From positions 12,538,593-12,602,592 of the forward strand of contig OZ024810.1 in the NCBI GenBank assembly GCA_964017045.1: 64,000 bases of DNA, given 5' to 3'. The notes beneath the pieces are model-generated. The model was not told the DNA's origin, made no database searches, and saw only the letters and a program-made list of their open reading frames with translations. The position numbers were made by a program, and so were the translations under genes. Shown here one piece after another: positions 1 through 15,520 of this stretch. Numbering within the stretch: the first letter of the stretch is position 1; every line of letters starts with the position of its first letter. The stretch comes from Omphiscola glabra (lineage: Eukaryota > Mollusca > Gastropoda > Lymnaeidae).

Positions 1-1618
1 AGGCGCAGAGCTGTGCATATCTGCAGGTCAGTTCCTCTTGGTGGTGTAAAGTTTAGTTGGTTTTGATAAAATTAACGACTTAAAATGATATAATTTTAAA
101 ATTTGTCAGAGAATGAAAAAGTCTGCTACTAACAGTAACATGGCTGCTGTAGCATGCAAGACTCTTAAGCAGGTTTACTATATCTTTTCCAAGCCCTTGA
201 TTAGTTTAAAACTAAGTTTAAATTTTACTAGTTTAATTTATTTATACACCTAAATTGAATTTCTTATCTTTTCTGTTTGATAATTATCAATTAAATTTTG
301 GATAAAGATTTTAAAAAATAATGATTCGTGTGATGTGGTTTAATTTTATATTTTTATGTTGTCCTAAAAGAAATCAACAATTAGAAAAAAACATTAACTG
401 AGAACCAAGATTGGTTTTTAAAATGTTTAGAATGATTTTTAATTGTAGTTATAGAACACTGAAGAATTTCTTATTCTTGTTTAGGAAAATTCAATCTCCT
501 GTCATGGTGCTGGTGGTTGCCCCTTTGTGCTCTCAGATGAAACAGCTCTCATTTCACTGCTCACAGATCTGGGAGTCAGTTCAGGGGATGTTCCAGATTT
601 ACCAGGATTTATTGAAGGCAGAGAATACAGCAGGGCTTGTCAGAGCTTTATGTGCTGTCAGTTGAAGAGAACCAAAGAAAAATTCAATTCACCATGCCAT
701 GTGGATAAGGATCAATACTTAAATGATGGGTTCTCAGCTAAGAAATTCTTGGACCAAAGCTCATCTGATCAACGTTTGGCTGACCAATGGTCATCTGATC
801 AACGTTTGGCTGACCAATGGTCATCTGATCAACACCCATCACCTGATCCTGGTTGTGGAGACACCTCGACATTGCAGAGTTACTCCCGTAAAGAAAGTAA
901 TGCAAGCTGTCATGTTGAGAACCACAGTGTGAATAATAATACCAGACATTCAGTGGCTTCAAAGTCTCTGCCTGACCACCAGAAGAGTTCAAAACTTGAC
1001 AACGCACTCACTCAGTTTACTTATAGTGTTCCAGCTGGATTTGAAAAAACTCATTTCAACTTCAGTCATGAGATGGAATGTTCTATCACTCATCTGACAG
1101 CGTGTCCTGTCAGTCATGTGACAGAAAGCACTACCAGGCAGACTATTCAGCATCAGAGTGTTGCAAAGAAACGAAACATAAAGAATAATTCAGTCGATGG
1201 TCAAAAAAATGGTGAGGGTCCGAAACATTATTGTCAGGTAGGGCAGTCTAGTGGTGCCTCCCCTTGCCCTGGTGATGTTTCTGCTGTCTTACTGAACAAC
1301 TCTTGTGTAGACGATGCTCCCCCCTGTCAGATGTCCAGAAATATCGGGTCGTTGACCTGTGATGACCCTGTCAAGACAACAAGTCATTCTCCTTACACAC
1401 ATGATGACACTTTAACAGAATCAAATCAGAGGTGTATACAGAGGGTGGTATCAAGAAAATATGTTGACTTTGGTCTGGTTCATGACACTTCACCCATTAT
1501 TGGTGATGCCGTTTTTGTGGAAAGTGAAATCTCGCAGCCAGCAACAGCTGAGAAGTTCCACAAGTTTAGACATAAAAAGCCCAGTGAATATTTCTGGCAC
1601 TGTAAGAGTTTTCTATGA
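1..1618 (+). CDS. PRIM2: DNA primase large subunit, last two coding exons (5' part outside window)
   Basis: Regulatory subunit of the primase-polymerase alpha complex, which makes RNA primers in the nucleus; its C-terminal domain binds a 4Fe-4S cluster. Two exons are visible. The first, at 1-26, ends ...SCAYLQ in phase 0 before donor GTCAGT. The second, 485-1618, starts after TTTAG and runs to TGA. From family knowledge the cluster ligands are C-x16-C-x39-C in the C-terminal half. Here the Cys at 12-14, the Cys of GCPF (518-520) and the Cys of RACQSF are 16 and 40 residues apart, against 17 and 40 in human. The motifs GCPF, SD, EGREYSRACQ match the family. The odd part is the tail: about 325 residues after the last ligand against about 85 in human, rich in S, H, C, D and Q, with a 30-bp tandem repeat. 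The tail has no domain I recognise. The identity is firm; the tail as coding sequence is supported only by its open frame. Confidence 0.88.
752..835 (+). repeat. 30-bp tandem repeat inside the PRIM2 tail
   Basis: About 2.8 copies of a 30-bp unit encoding the decapeptide DQWSSDQRLA, starting at 752, 782 and 812. The unit length is a multiple of three, so the frame is kept. The first copy differs slightly (DQSSSDQRLA). Confidence 0.9.
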
Positions 1619-2795
1619 AAATATTTATGTGAGAGTTTTTTTTTAGTGTGGACAACTTACAAAGTTTTTAGGGGAAAGATGCTTTCTATAGTCAGAATTG
1701 ACCTGTGAGATTTTTACGCTATGCAGATCGTTTAAGAATGACTTAGAGACACAGATCTACTAGATATTTACATTATTTTTTAAAACACTGTTTATTTTAA
1801 AATAAATATTGAATTATATATAGAATGTAAAGATGTAAGATGAACATAATGAAATCAACATATTAAACAGAAAACAAATTATTGCATATAATTTAAATTC
1901 TGTAGTTACCTTTTAATAAAGTTTATTTTTACAATTTATATCACAATTTATATAAAAATGTTGTTTTTTCTGTATTGTTTAATGGAAATAGTGACTGAAA
2001 ATACTAAATACTTAACTTAAGCACAGATTTATACAAGCCTATTGTAAATACATCATAGCCATTTGTGTTCACATTCCCATGGCTTTTGTGGAGATGTTTT
2101 TATATGTCAACAATATGAATTTGAATGTTTTCTTTACTTCATTTACATTAAAATAGCAACAAAAAAAATGTCAGTTACTTTACCTTTTGTTAAAGTACAT
2201 GGTAAGAACATTAAAAGTTACATTCTCATTTGGCCATGTTAAATTGATTTTTTTTTTTAATTGTTTAAAAATATATTATTTCCCTTTTTTTTTGGCCATT
2301 TTATTTAAAACAATTTTACTAGTTAATAAAAAGTATCCTATTATGCTAAAGCATGTTGACATGGCAGCTAAATCCTTCTGGTAAAAAAATGTTTAAGACT
2401 TTTTAAAATATTTAAACTGTTCTTTTAGAAACAGTTTAAAAAAATTAAATGCAAAATTGTGCTTAAAGTAGAGGACACCTAGATGTGTAATCTGCATTAT
2501 GTTTGTTGAGTCAGACGTCAATTTTGTGACATGCCGTGGTTTACATAATTCTGTTATTTACTAGATCACAAATGTTGACACCAATTTCATTGGAAACCAC
2601 ATTATTTAACTCAAACCAATCTGTCTGCTGGGGTGAAACCTTCACATAGTGAATCTAGTGGGGAAGGGGGGGGGAATAAGCTGGTCTTTATCTTAATAAA
2701 CATTTTACACAAATGTTTAATAAATTTTTAATTTTTTTATTAATTGAATAAAATCAATCTAGTAAAAGTTTGTGGGGATTAAATATTTTTGCCTT
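1619..2795. other. PRIM2 3' UTR and AT-rich spacer
   Basis: No convincing coding exon. It holds the probable PRIM2 3' UTR, then AT-rich sequence with several T and A runs and a short G tract near 2665. The 11-bp satellite begins abruptly at its end. Confidence 0.6.
1801..1806 (+). promoter_or_regulatory. Candidate polyadenylation signal of PRIM2
   Basis: AATAAA about 180 bp after the PRIM2 stop codon. A second AATAAA lies at 1915-1920. Either could serve; only transcript ends would decide. Confidence 0.45.
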
Positions 2796-5700
2796 GACAT
2801 AACACAGTCATTACACAGACATAACACAGTCATTACACAGTTATTACACAGACATTACACAGACATAACACAGCCATTACACAGTTATTACACAGACATT
2901 ACACAGACATAACACAGTCATTACACAGACATTACACAGACATAACACAGACATTACACAGACATTACACAGACATTACACAGACATTACACAGACATAA
3001 CACAGACATTACACAGACATAACACAGACATAACACAGACATAACACAGACATTACACAGTCATTACACAGACATTACACAGACATAACACAGACATTAC
3101 ACAGACATAACACAGACATTACACAGACATTACACAGACATTACACAGACATTACACAGTCATAACACAGACATTACACAGTCATAACACAGACATTACA
3201 CAGTCAAAACACAGACATAACACAGACATAACACAGACATTACACAGTTATAACACAGACATAACACAGACATAACACAGACATTACACAGTTATTACAC
3301 AGACATAACACAGTTATTACACAGACATTACACAGTTATTACACAGACATAACACAGTTATTACACAGATATTACACAGTTATTACACAGACATTACACA
3401 GACATTACACAGACATAACACAGTTATTACACAGACATTACACAGACATAACACAGTTATTACACAGACATAACACAGACATTACACAGACATAACACAG
3501 TTATTACACAGACATAACACAGTTATTACACAGACATAACACAGACATTACACAGTTATGACACAGACATAACACAGACATTACACAGACATAACACAGT
3601 TATTACACAGACATTACACAGACATAACACAGTTATTACACAGACATAACACAGACATAACACAGTTATTACACAGACATAACACAGTTATTACACAGAC
3701 ATAACACAGACATAACACAGTTATTACACAGACATTACACAGACATAACACAGTTATTACACAGACATTACACAGACATACCACAGTTATTACACAGACA
3801 TAACACAGTTATTACACAGACATAACACAGACATAACACAGTTATTACACAGACATAACACAGTTATTACACAGACATAACACAGACATTACAAAGACAT
3901 TACACAGACATTACACAGACATAACACAGTTATTACACGGACATTACACAGTTATTACACAGACATTACACAGACATTACACAGACATAACACAGTCATT
4001 ACACAGACATTACACAGTCATTACACAGACATTACACAGACATAACACAGACATAACACAGTTATTACACAGACATTACACAGACATTACACAGACATTA
4101 CACAGTCATAACACAGTTATTACACAGACATTACACAGTTATTACACAGTTATTACACAGACATAACACAGTTATTACACAGTTATTAGACAGACATAAC
4201 ACAGACATAACACAGTTATTACACAGACATTACACAGTTATTACACAAACATTACACAGTTATTACACAGACATAACACAGACATTACACAGACATAACA
4301 CAGTTATTACACAGACATTACACAGTTATTACACAGACATTACACAGTTATTACACAGACATTACACAGTTATTACACAGACATTACACAGACATAACAC
4401 AGTTATTACACAGACATAACACAGACATTACACAGACATTACACAGTTATTACACAGACATTACACAGTTATTACACAGACATTACACAGACATTACACA
4501 GACATAACACAGTTATTACAAAGACATTACACAGACATTACACAGACATAACACCGTTATTACACAGACATAACACAGACATTACACAGACATAACACAG
4601 TCATAACACAGTTATTACACAGACATAACACAGTCATTACACAGACATAACACAGTTATTACACAGACATAACACAGACATTACACAGACATTACACAGT
4701 TATTACACAGACATTACACAGACATTACACAGACAACACAGTTATTACACCGACATTACACAGACATAACACAGTTATTACACAGACATAACACAGTCAT
4801 TACACAGACATAAAACAGTTATTACACAGACATAACACAGTTATTACACAGACATTACACAGACATAACACAGTTATTACACAGACATTACACAGACATT
4901 ACACAGACATAACACAGTTATTACACAGACATTACACAGACATAACACAGTTATTACACAGACATAACACAGTCATTACACAGACATAACACAGTTATTA
5001 CACAGACATTACACAGCCATAACACAGTTATTACACAGACATTACACAGACATAACACAGTTATTACACAGACATAACACAGACATAACACAGTTATTAC
5101 ACAGACATAACACAGACATAACACAGTTATTACACATACATAACACAGACATAACACAGTTATTACACAGACATTACACAGTCATTACACAGACATAACA
5201 CAGTTATTACACAGACGTTACACAGACATGACACAGTTATAACACAGACATAACACAGTTATTACACAGACATAACACAGACATAACACAGTTATTACAC
5301 AGACATAAAACAGTTATTACACAGACATAACACAGTTATTACACAGACATTACACAGACATTACACAGACATAACACAGTTATTACACAGACATTACACA
5401 GACATAACACAGTTATTACACAGACATTACACAGACATAACACAGTTATTACACAGACATTACACAGTTATAACACAGACATTACACAGTCATTACACAG
5501 ACATAACACAGTTATTACACAGACATAACACAGTCATTACACAGACATAACACAGTTATTACACAGTCATAACACAGTTATTACACAGACATTACACAGA
5601 CGTAACACAGACATTACACAGTTATAACACAGACATTACACAGTCATTACACAGACATAACACAGTTATTACACAGACATAACACAGTTATTACACAGAC

Positions 5701-8700
5701 ATTACACAGTCATTACACAGACATAACACAGTTATTACACAGACATAACACAGACATAACACAGACATTACACAGACATAACACAGTTATTACACAGACA
5801 TTACACATACATAACACAGTTATTACACAGACATTACACAGACATAACACAGTTATTACACAGACATTACACAGACATAACACAGACATTACACAGTTAT
5901 AACACAGACATTACACAGACATTACACAGACATTACACAGACATAACACAGACATTACACAGTTATAACACAGACATTACACAGTCATTACACAGACATA
6001 ACACAGTTATTACACAGACATAACACAGGCATAACACAGTTATTACACAGACATTACACAGACATTACACAGACATTACACAGACATAACACAGTTATTA
6101 CACAGACATAACACAGTTATTACACAGACATTACACAGACATAACACAGACATAACACAGTTATTACACAGACATACAGATATTACACAGACATAACACA
6201 GTTATTACACAGACATTACACAGACATAACACAGACATTACACAGACATTACACAGACATAACACAGACATTACACAGACATAACACAGTTATTACACAG
6301 ACATTACACAGACATAACACAGACATAACACAGTTATTACACAGACATTACACAGACATTACACAGACATAACACAGTTATTACAAAGACATTACACAGA
6401 CATAACACAGACATTACACAGTTATAACACAGACATTACACAGTCATTACACAGACATAACACAGTTATTACACAAACATAACACAGTCATTACACAGAC
6501 ATAACACAGTTATTACACAGACATAACACAGTCATAACACAGACATAACACAGTTATTACACAGACATTACACAGACATTACACAGACATAACACAGACA
6601 TTACACAGTTATAACACAGACATTACACAGTCATTACACAGACATAACACAGTTATTACACAGACATAACACAGACATAACACAGTTATTACACAGACAT
6701 TACACAGACATTACACAGACATAACACAGACATTACACAGACATAACACAGTTATTACACAGACATAACACAGACATAACACAGTTATTACACAGACATA
6801 ACACAGTCATAACACAGTTATTACACAGACATAACACAGACATAACACAGTTATTACACAGACATAACACAGTCATAACATAGACATTACACAGACATTA
6901 CACAGACATAACACAGTTATTACACAGACATTACACAGACATAACACAGTTATTTCACAGACATTACACAGACATAACACAGTTATTACACAGACATAAC
7001 ACAGTTATTACACAGACATAACACAGTTATTACACAGACATAACACAGACATTACACAGACATAACACAGTTATTACACAGACATTACACAGTTATTACA
7101 CAGACATTACACAGTTATTACACAGACATTACACAGTTATTACACAGACATTACACAGACATAACACAGTTATTACACAGACATAACACAGACATTACAC
7201 AGACATTACACAGTTATTACACAGACATTACACAGACATAACACAGTTATTACACAGACATAACACAGTCATGACACAGTTATTACACAGACATTACACA
7301 GACATTACACAGACATAACACAGTTATTACACAGACATTACACAGACATAACACAGTTATTACACAGACATTACACAGACATAACACAGTTATTACACAG
7401 ACATAACACAGTTATTACACAGACATAACACAGTCATAACACAGTTATTACACAGACATAACACAGACATAACACAGTTATTACACAGACATTACACAGT
7501 TATTACACAGACATTACACAGTTATTACACAGACATTACACAGTTATTACACAGACATTACACAGACATAACACAGTTATTACACAGACATTACACAGAC
7601 ATAACACATTTATTACACAGGCATAACACAGTCATTACACAGACATAACACAGACATTACACAGACATAACACAGTCATAACACAGTTATTACACAGACA
7701 TAACACAGTCATTACACAGACATAACACATTTATTACACAGACATAATACAGACATTACACAGACATTACACAGTTATTACACAGACATTACACAGACAT
7801 TACACAGACATAACACAGTTATTACACAGACATTACACAGACATAAATTAGTTATTACACAGACATAACACAGACATAACACAGACATAACACAGACATT
7901 ACACAGACATTACACAGACATAACACATTTATTACACAGACATAACACAGACATTACACAGTTATTACACAGACATTACACAGACATTACACAGACATAA
8001 CACAGTTATTACACAGACATTACACAGACATAAATTAGTTATTACACAGACATAACACAGACATAACACAGACATTACACAGACATTACACAGACATAAC
8101 ACTGTTATTACACAGACATTACACAGTTATTACACAGACATTACACAGACATAACACAGTTATTACACAGACATTACACAGACATAACACAGTTATTACA
8201 CAGACATTACAAAGACATTACACAGACATAACACAGTTATTACACAGACATTACACAGACATTACACAGACATAACACAGACATAACACAGTTATTACAC
8301 AGACATTACACAGACATTACACAGACATAACACAGTTATTACACAGACATTACACAGACATTACACAGACATAACACAGACATAACACAGACATTACACA
8401 GTTATAACACAGACATTACACAGTCATTACACAGACATAACACAGTTATTACACAGACATAACACAGTCATTACACAGACATAACACAGACATTACACAG
8501 TTATAACACAGTTATTACACAGACATTACACAGACATAACACAGTTATTACACAGACATTACACAGACATTACACAGACATAACACAGACATTGCACAGT
8601 TATAACACAGACATTACACAGTCATTACACATACATAACACAGTTATTACACAGACATAACACAGACATAACACAGTTATTACACAGACATTTCACAGAC

Positions 8701-11700
8701 ATAACACAGTTATTACACAGACATAACACAGTTATTACACAGACATAACACAGTCATAACACAGTTATTACACAGACATAACACAGACATAACACAGTTA
8801 TTACACAGACATAACACAGTCATAACACAGTTATTACACAGACATTACACAGACATTACACAGACATAACACAGTTATTACACAGACATTACACAGACAT
8901 AACACAGTTATTACACAGACATTACACAGACATAACACAGTTATTACACAGACATAACACAGACATAACACAGTTATTACACAGACATAACACAGTCATA
9001 ACACAGTTATTACACAGACATAACACAGACATAACACAGTTATTACACAGACATAACACAGTCATAACACAGTTATTACACAGACATTACACAGACATTA
9101 CACAGACATAACACAGTTATTACACATACATTACACAGACATTACACAGACATTACACAGACATAACACAGTTATTACACAGACATTACACAGACATTAC
9201 ACAGTTATTACACAGACATTACACAGACATTACACAGACATAACACAGTTATTACACAGACATAACACAGTCATTACACAGACATAACACAGACATTACA
9301 CAGACATTACACAATTATAACACAGACATTACACAGTTATAACACAGTCATTACACAGACATTACACAGTTATTACACAGACATTACACAGTTATAACAC
9401 AGACATTACACAGTTATAACACAGTCATTACACAGACATAACACAGTTATTACACAGACATAACACAGTTATTACACAGACATAACACAGTTATTACACA
9501 GACATAACACAGACATTACACAGACATAACACAGTTATTACACAGACATTACACAGTTATTACACAGACATTACACAGTTATTACACAGACATTACACAG
9601 TTATTACACAGACATTACACAGACATTACACAGACATAACACAGTTATTACACAGACATAACACAGACATTACACAGACATTACACAGTTATTACACAGA
9701 CATTACACAGACATAACACAGTTATTACACAGACATAACACAGTCATGACACAGTTATTACACAGACATTACACAGACATTACACAGACATAACACAGTT
9801 ATTACACAGACATTACACAGACATAACACAGTTATTACACAGACATTACACAGACATAACACAGTTATTACACAGACATAACACAGTTATTACACAGACA
9901 TAACACAGACATTACACAGACATAACACAGTTATTACACAGACATTACACAGTTATTACACAGACATTACACAGTTATTACACAGACATTACACAGTTAT
10001 TACACAGACATTACACAGACATTACACAGACATAACACAGTTATTACACAGACATTACACAGACATAACACAGTTATTACACAGGCATAACACAGTCATT
10101 ACACAGACATAACACAGACATTACACAGACATAACACAGGCATAACACAGTTATTACACAGACATAACACAGTCATTACACAGACATAACACAGTTATTA
10201 CACAGACATAACACAGACATTACACAGTTATTACACAGACATTACACAGACATAACACAGTTATTACACAGACATTACACAGACATTACACAGACATAAC
10301 ACAGTTATTACACAGACATAACACAGTCATTACACAGACATAACACAGTTATTACACAGACATAACACAGTTATTACACAGACATTACACAGACATAACA
10401 CAGTTATTACACAGACATTACACAGACATTACACAGACATAACACAGTTATTACACAGACATTACACAGACATAACACAGTTATTACACAGACATAACAC
10501 AGTCATTACAAAGACATAACACAGTTATTACACAGACATTACACAGACATAACACAGTTATTACACAGACATTACACAGACATTACACATACATAACACA
10601 GTTATTACACAGACATAACACAGACATAACACAGTTATTACACAGACATAACACAGACATAACACAGTTATTACACAGACATTACACAGACATTACACAG
10701 TTATAACACAGACATTACACAGTCATTACACAGACATAACACAGTTATTACACAGACATTACACAGACATTACACAGTTATAACACAGACATAACACAGT
10801 TATTACACAGACATTACACAGACATTACACAGACATAACACAGACATTACACAGACATAACACAGTTATTACACAGACATAACACAGACATAACACAGTT
10901 ATTACACAGACATAACACAGTCATAACACAGTTATTACACAGAAATAACACAGACATAACACAGTTATTACACAGACATAACACAGTCATAACATAGACA
11001 TTACACAGACATTACACAGACATAACACAGTTATTACACAGACATTACACAGACATAACACAGTTATTTCACAGACATTACACAGACATAACACAGTTAT
11101 TACACAGACATAACACAGTTATTACACAGACATAACACAGTTATTACACAGACATAACACAGACATTACACAGACATAACACAGTTATTACACAGACATT
11201 ACACAGTTATTACACAGACATTACACAGTTATTACACAGACATTACACAGTTATTACACAGACATTACACAGACATTACACAGACATAACACAGTTATTA
11301 CACAGACATAACACAGACATTACACAGACATTACACAGTTATTACACAGACATTACACAGACATAACACAGTTATTACACAGACATAACACAGACATAAC
11401 ACAGTTATTACACAGACATAACACAGTCATAACACAGTTATTACACAGACATAACACAGACATAACACAGTTATTACACAGACATAACACAGTCATAAAA
11501 CAGTTATTACACAGACATTACACAGACATTACACAGACATAACACAGTTATTACACAGACATTACACAGACATTACACAGACATTACACAGACATAACAC
11601 AGTTATTACACAGACAATACACAGACATTACACAGTTATTACACAGACATTACACAGACATTACACAGACATAACACAGTTATTACACAGACATTACACA

Positions 11701-13830
11701 GACATAACACAGTTATTACACAGACATAACACAGTTATTACACAGACATAACACAGACATAACACAGTTATTACACAGACATAACACAGTCATAACACAG
11801 TTATTACACAGACATAACACAGACATAACACAGTTATTACAGACATAACACAGTCATAACACAGTTATTACACAGACATTACACAGACATTACACAGACA
11901 TAACACAGTTATTACACAGACATTACACAGACATTACACAGACATAACACAGTTATTACACAGACATTACACAGACATTACACAGTTATTACACAGACAT
12001 TACACAGACATAACACAGTTATTACACAGACATAACACAGTCATTACACAGACATAACACAGACATTACACAGACATTACACAGTTATAACACAGACATT
12101 ACACAGACATTACACAGTTATTACACAGACATTACACAGTTATAACACAGACATTACACAGTTATAACACAGTCATTACACAGACATAACACAGTTATTA
12201 CACAGACATTACACAGTTATAACACAGTCATTACACAGACATAACACAGTTATTACACAGACATTACACAGACATAACACAGTTATTACACAGTCATTAC
12301 ACAGTTATAACACAGTCATAACACAGACATTACACAGTCATTACACAGACATAACACAGACATAACACAGTTATAACACAGTTATAACACAGACATTACA
12401 CAGACATAACACAGTTATTACACAGACATAACACAGACATAACACAGTTATTACACAGACATTACACAGACATAACACAGACATAACACAGACATTACAC
12501 AGTTATAACACAGTTATAACACAGACATTACACAGACATAACACAGTTATAACACAGTTATAACACAGACATTACACAGACATAACACAGACATAACACA
12601 GTTATTACACAGACATTACACAGACATAACACAGTTATTACACAGTCATTACACAGACAAAACACAGTTATTACACAGACATTACACAGTTATAACACAG
12701 ACATTACACAGTTATAACACAGTCATAACACAGACATTACACAGTCATTACACAGACATAACATAGACATAACACAGTTATTACACAGACATTACACAGA
12801 CATAAATTAGTTATTACACAGACATTACACAGACATAACACAGACATAACACAGACATTACACAGACATTACACAGACATAACACAGTTATTACACAGAC
12901 ATTACACAGTTATTACACAGACATTACACAGACATAACACAGTTATTACACAGACATTACACAGACATAACACAGTTATTACACAGACATTACACAGACA
13001 TTACACAGACATAACACAGTTATTACACAGTCATTACACAGACATTACACAGACATAACACAGACATAACACAGTTATTACACAGACATTACACAGACAT
13101 TACACAGACATAACACAGACATAACACAGACATTACACAGACATAACACAGTTATTACACAGACATAACACAGTTATTACACAGACATTACACAGTTATT
13201 ACACAGACATTACACAGACATAACACAGTTATTACACAGACATAACACAGTTATTACACAGACATAACACAGTCATTACACAGACATAACACAGTTATTA
13301 CACAGACATAACACAGTTATTACACAGACATTACACAGTTATTACACAGACATTACACAGACATAACACAGACATAACACAGTTATTACACAGACATTAC
13401 ACAGACATTACACAGTTATTACACAGACATTACACAGACATAACACAGTTATAACACAGTTATTACACAGACATAACACAGTTATTACACAGACATTACA
13501 CAGACATAACACAGTTATAACACAGTCATTACACAGACATAACACAGTTATAACACAGACATTACACAGACATTACACAGACATTACACAGTTATAACAC
13601 AGACATTACACAGTCATTACACAGACATAACACAGTCATTACACAGTTATTACACAGTCATTACACAGACATAACACAGTCATTACACAGTCATTACACA
13701 GACATAACACAGTCATAACACAGTCATTACACAGTCATTACACAGACATAACACAGTCATAACACAGTCATTACACAGTCATTACACAGTCATTACAAAC
13801 ACATAACACAGACTTAACACAAATATAACA
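2796..13830. repeat. Giant 11-bp minisatellite, about 1000 units
   Basis: Tandem units of 11 bp, consensus ACATTACACAG. Nearly all variation is at positions 1-2 (AC, TT or TC) and position 5 (T or A), so most of the array is written in about six variants such as ACATAACACAG, TTATTACACAG and TCATTACACAG. ACATAACACAG followed by TTATTACACAG is the commonest pair, giving a 22-bp superunit. Eleven is not a multiple of three, so only short frames stay open. Units near 13790-13830 decay into unique sequence. I see no transposon inside. Function unknown. Confidence 0.97.
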
Positions 13831-15468
13831 TTCTTTTAACTTCTAGGGTTGACTAAACTAATAAATATCCTGATAATATTATTTTTGGAACCCTCAAGGA
13901 AGAGACAAAAAAGCCTGGCGAAGAGATCTTGACAAAGATGTAATCAAGACTGGACAGAGCTGGAGAAGATAACAAGAGACTGGAAGGCTTGGAAAGAAAT
14001 TGATAATAGCCCATACACTCCTGTGAGGAGTTTAAAAGGCTAAGAAGAAAAATTAGATTATTTTTTTTACAATGCCCTCTCCACTTTTCCCCTAATCTTT
14101 CACACCTCAACTTTTACATCTGTTCTCTCCCCTGTCTTTAGTTATCCTCCTTGCCCACTCCCTCCTTCAATTATTCTCAATAAAAAATACTTCCATGACT
14201 TGGTCAGATATCATTTTGTTGAAATATCCTAATAAGTGTGAAAGTAGCTTGAATCTAGACTCGTCTCACAAATATGGTGATTAAAAATAAGAGTGTCACA
14301 GCGTCACAAAGTTTAGGACGCTGAATTCGTTCTGATCTATTTTGAACATTTTGGGAAAAGAACTTACATGCAAATGCAACATTCTTCATGAGTATTAGGG
14401 CTTTTCAGATATTTGATGTTGGATAGCAGATGGAGAAAATTGCTTTAATTATATTTGATTTGGTTTTTTGTGGGATGGACTAGGGCTGCTACTGGTGGAC
14501 ACTACTGATGTGGACGAGCTCTGGCACTGGTGGACACTTTTGATATGGACAATTCCGAAATATATATTTAAAAAATTGAAGCAGAAAATTTTTAGAAATA
14601 TTTTGTTTTCAAACTTTAATCTCTTCTCCTTTAAAAAAAAAATTAAAAATTCATCTTTTTTTCAAACATGTTTGTATTTGTGACCTTGCAAATCAGATTT
14701 TTTTTATGATAAAATATTAATTGTCTTTCAATCGCATGGTACAATTATAACAAAAAGCTATTGGCCTATTAGCATTTATGAGTTTAACACTTACGTGCTA
14801 ACAATAATGGAAAGAGTTTTAAAAGAAACACATTTTTTTTAATGAAAGCTAGTTAGAAATCATAATGATGAAATTTTATTTTACTTGAATTCATGAAGGA
14901 AATGTGAAATAATATGTTTATCTCCCCTGATGAGAAAGATGTTTTGGTAGCTAAGTTGCGATACTTGGGGGCTGGGGAGTCTTATTTTGGAAAAAATATT
15001 ATAATTAAAGATCAGTTTTAGCATGGAGACAAGCTGACATTTATTTCGTTTTCGAATTTTTTTTTTTTTTGGTTACCTCCCTTGAATAATAAAAAAAAAT
15101 ATATCCGTCTAAGCGGGCTATGACTTTGATGGGAAAATTATTTAGCAGTCTGTTTGTGGCTGTTTTGTTGTGATATATTTATTTCTAAAAACAAATTGTT
15201 CCATTTTGCGTTTAAAAACCTTTCAAAGAATAATCGTTTTATTATTTAAAAAAAAAAAATTAAATAAATATGGTGAATGCAGAATTGTATCTACATGTAT
15301 TTATTTTTATGCATTATAATGGCTTAGTTACCCGGAAATAAATTAAATCCCCTTTGTTGACAACGAGCAACGCTAAATCCGGACCGGAAAGTTTCCCAAA
15401 AAGTTTCAAACGAATGGAACGGAACCCTCGTCAAGTGGCTCGACGTAGATGACTGTGGAAACAAAATA
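13831..15468. other. AT-rich spacer and presumed ADAM17 5' flank
   Basis: No gene seen apart from the possible LINE relic. The last 100 bp are less AT-rich and probably hold the ADAM17 5' UTR. No TATA box or initiator can be assigned with confidence. Confidence 0.5.
13895..14045 (+). pseudogene. Possible LINE 3'-end relic
   Basis: Broken frames here read like the degenerate C-terminal end of a non-LTR retrotransposon polyprotein: a WTELEKITRDWKAWKE-like stretch resembling the usual W...A.DR..W segment. Several stops interrupt it. It lies just beyond the satellite. This is weak evidence. Confidence 0.3.
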
Positions 15469-15520
15469 ATGTCTGTCTTGTTTCTTTTCACTGTATCTGT
15501 TTTATGGACTACAGCCCATG
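15469..15520 (+). CDS. ADAM17: ADAM17 exon 1: start codon and signal peptide
   Basis: Residues 1-17 ([17 protein letters not shown]), a typical hydrophobic signal peptide. The start is chosen because it is the only in-frame ATG giving a signal peptide and it joins in phase 1 to exon 2. Donor GTTAGT. Confidence 0.85.

Noticed and set aside
4954..5157. Minus-strand ORF with LCLCYVCVIT repeats
   Set aside because: A chance opening within the 11-bp minisatellite.
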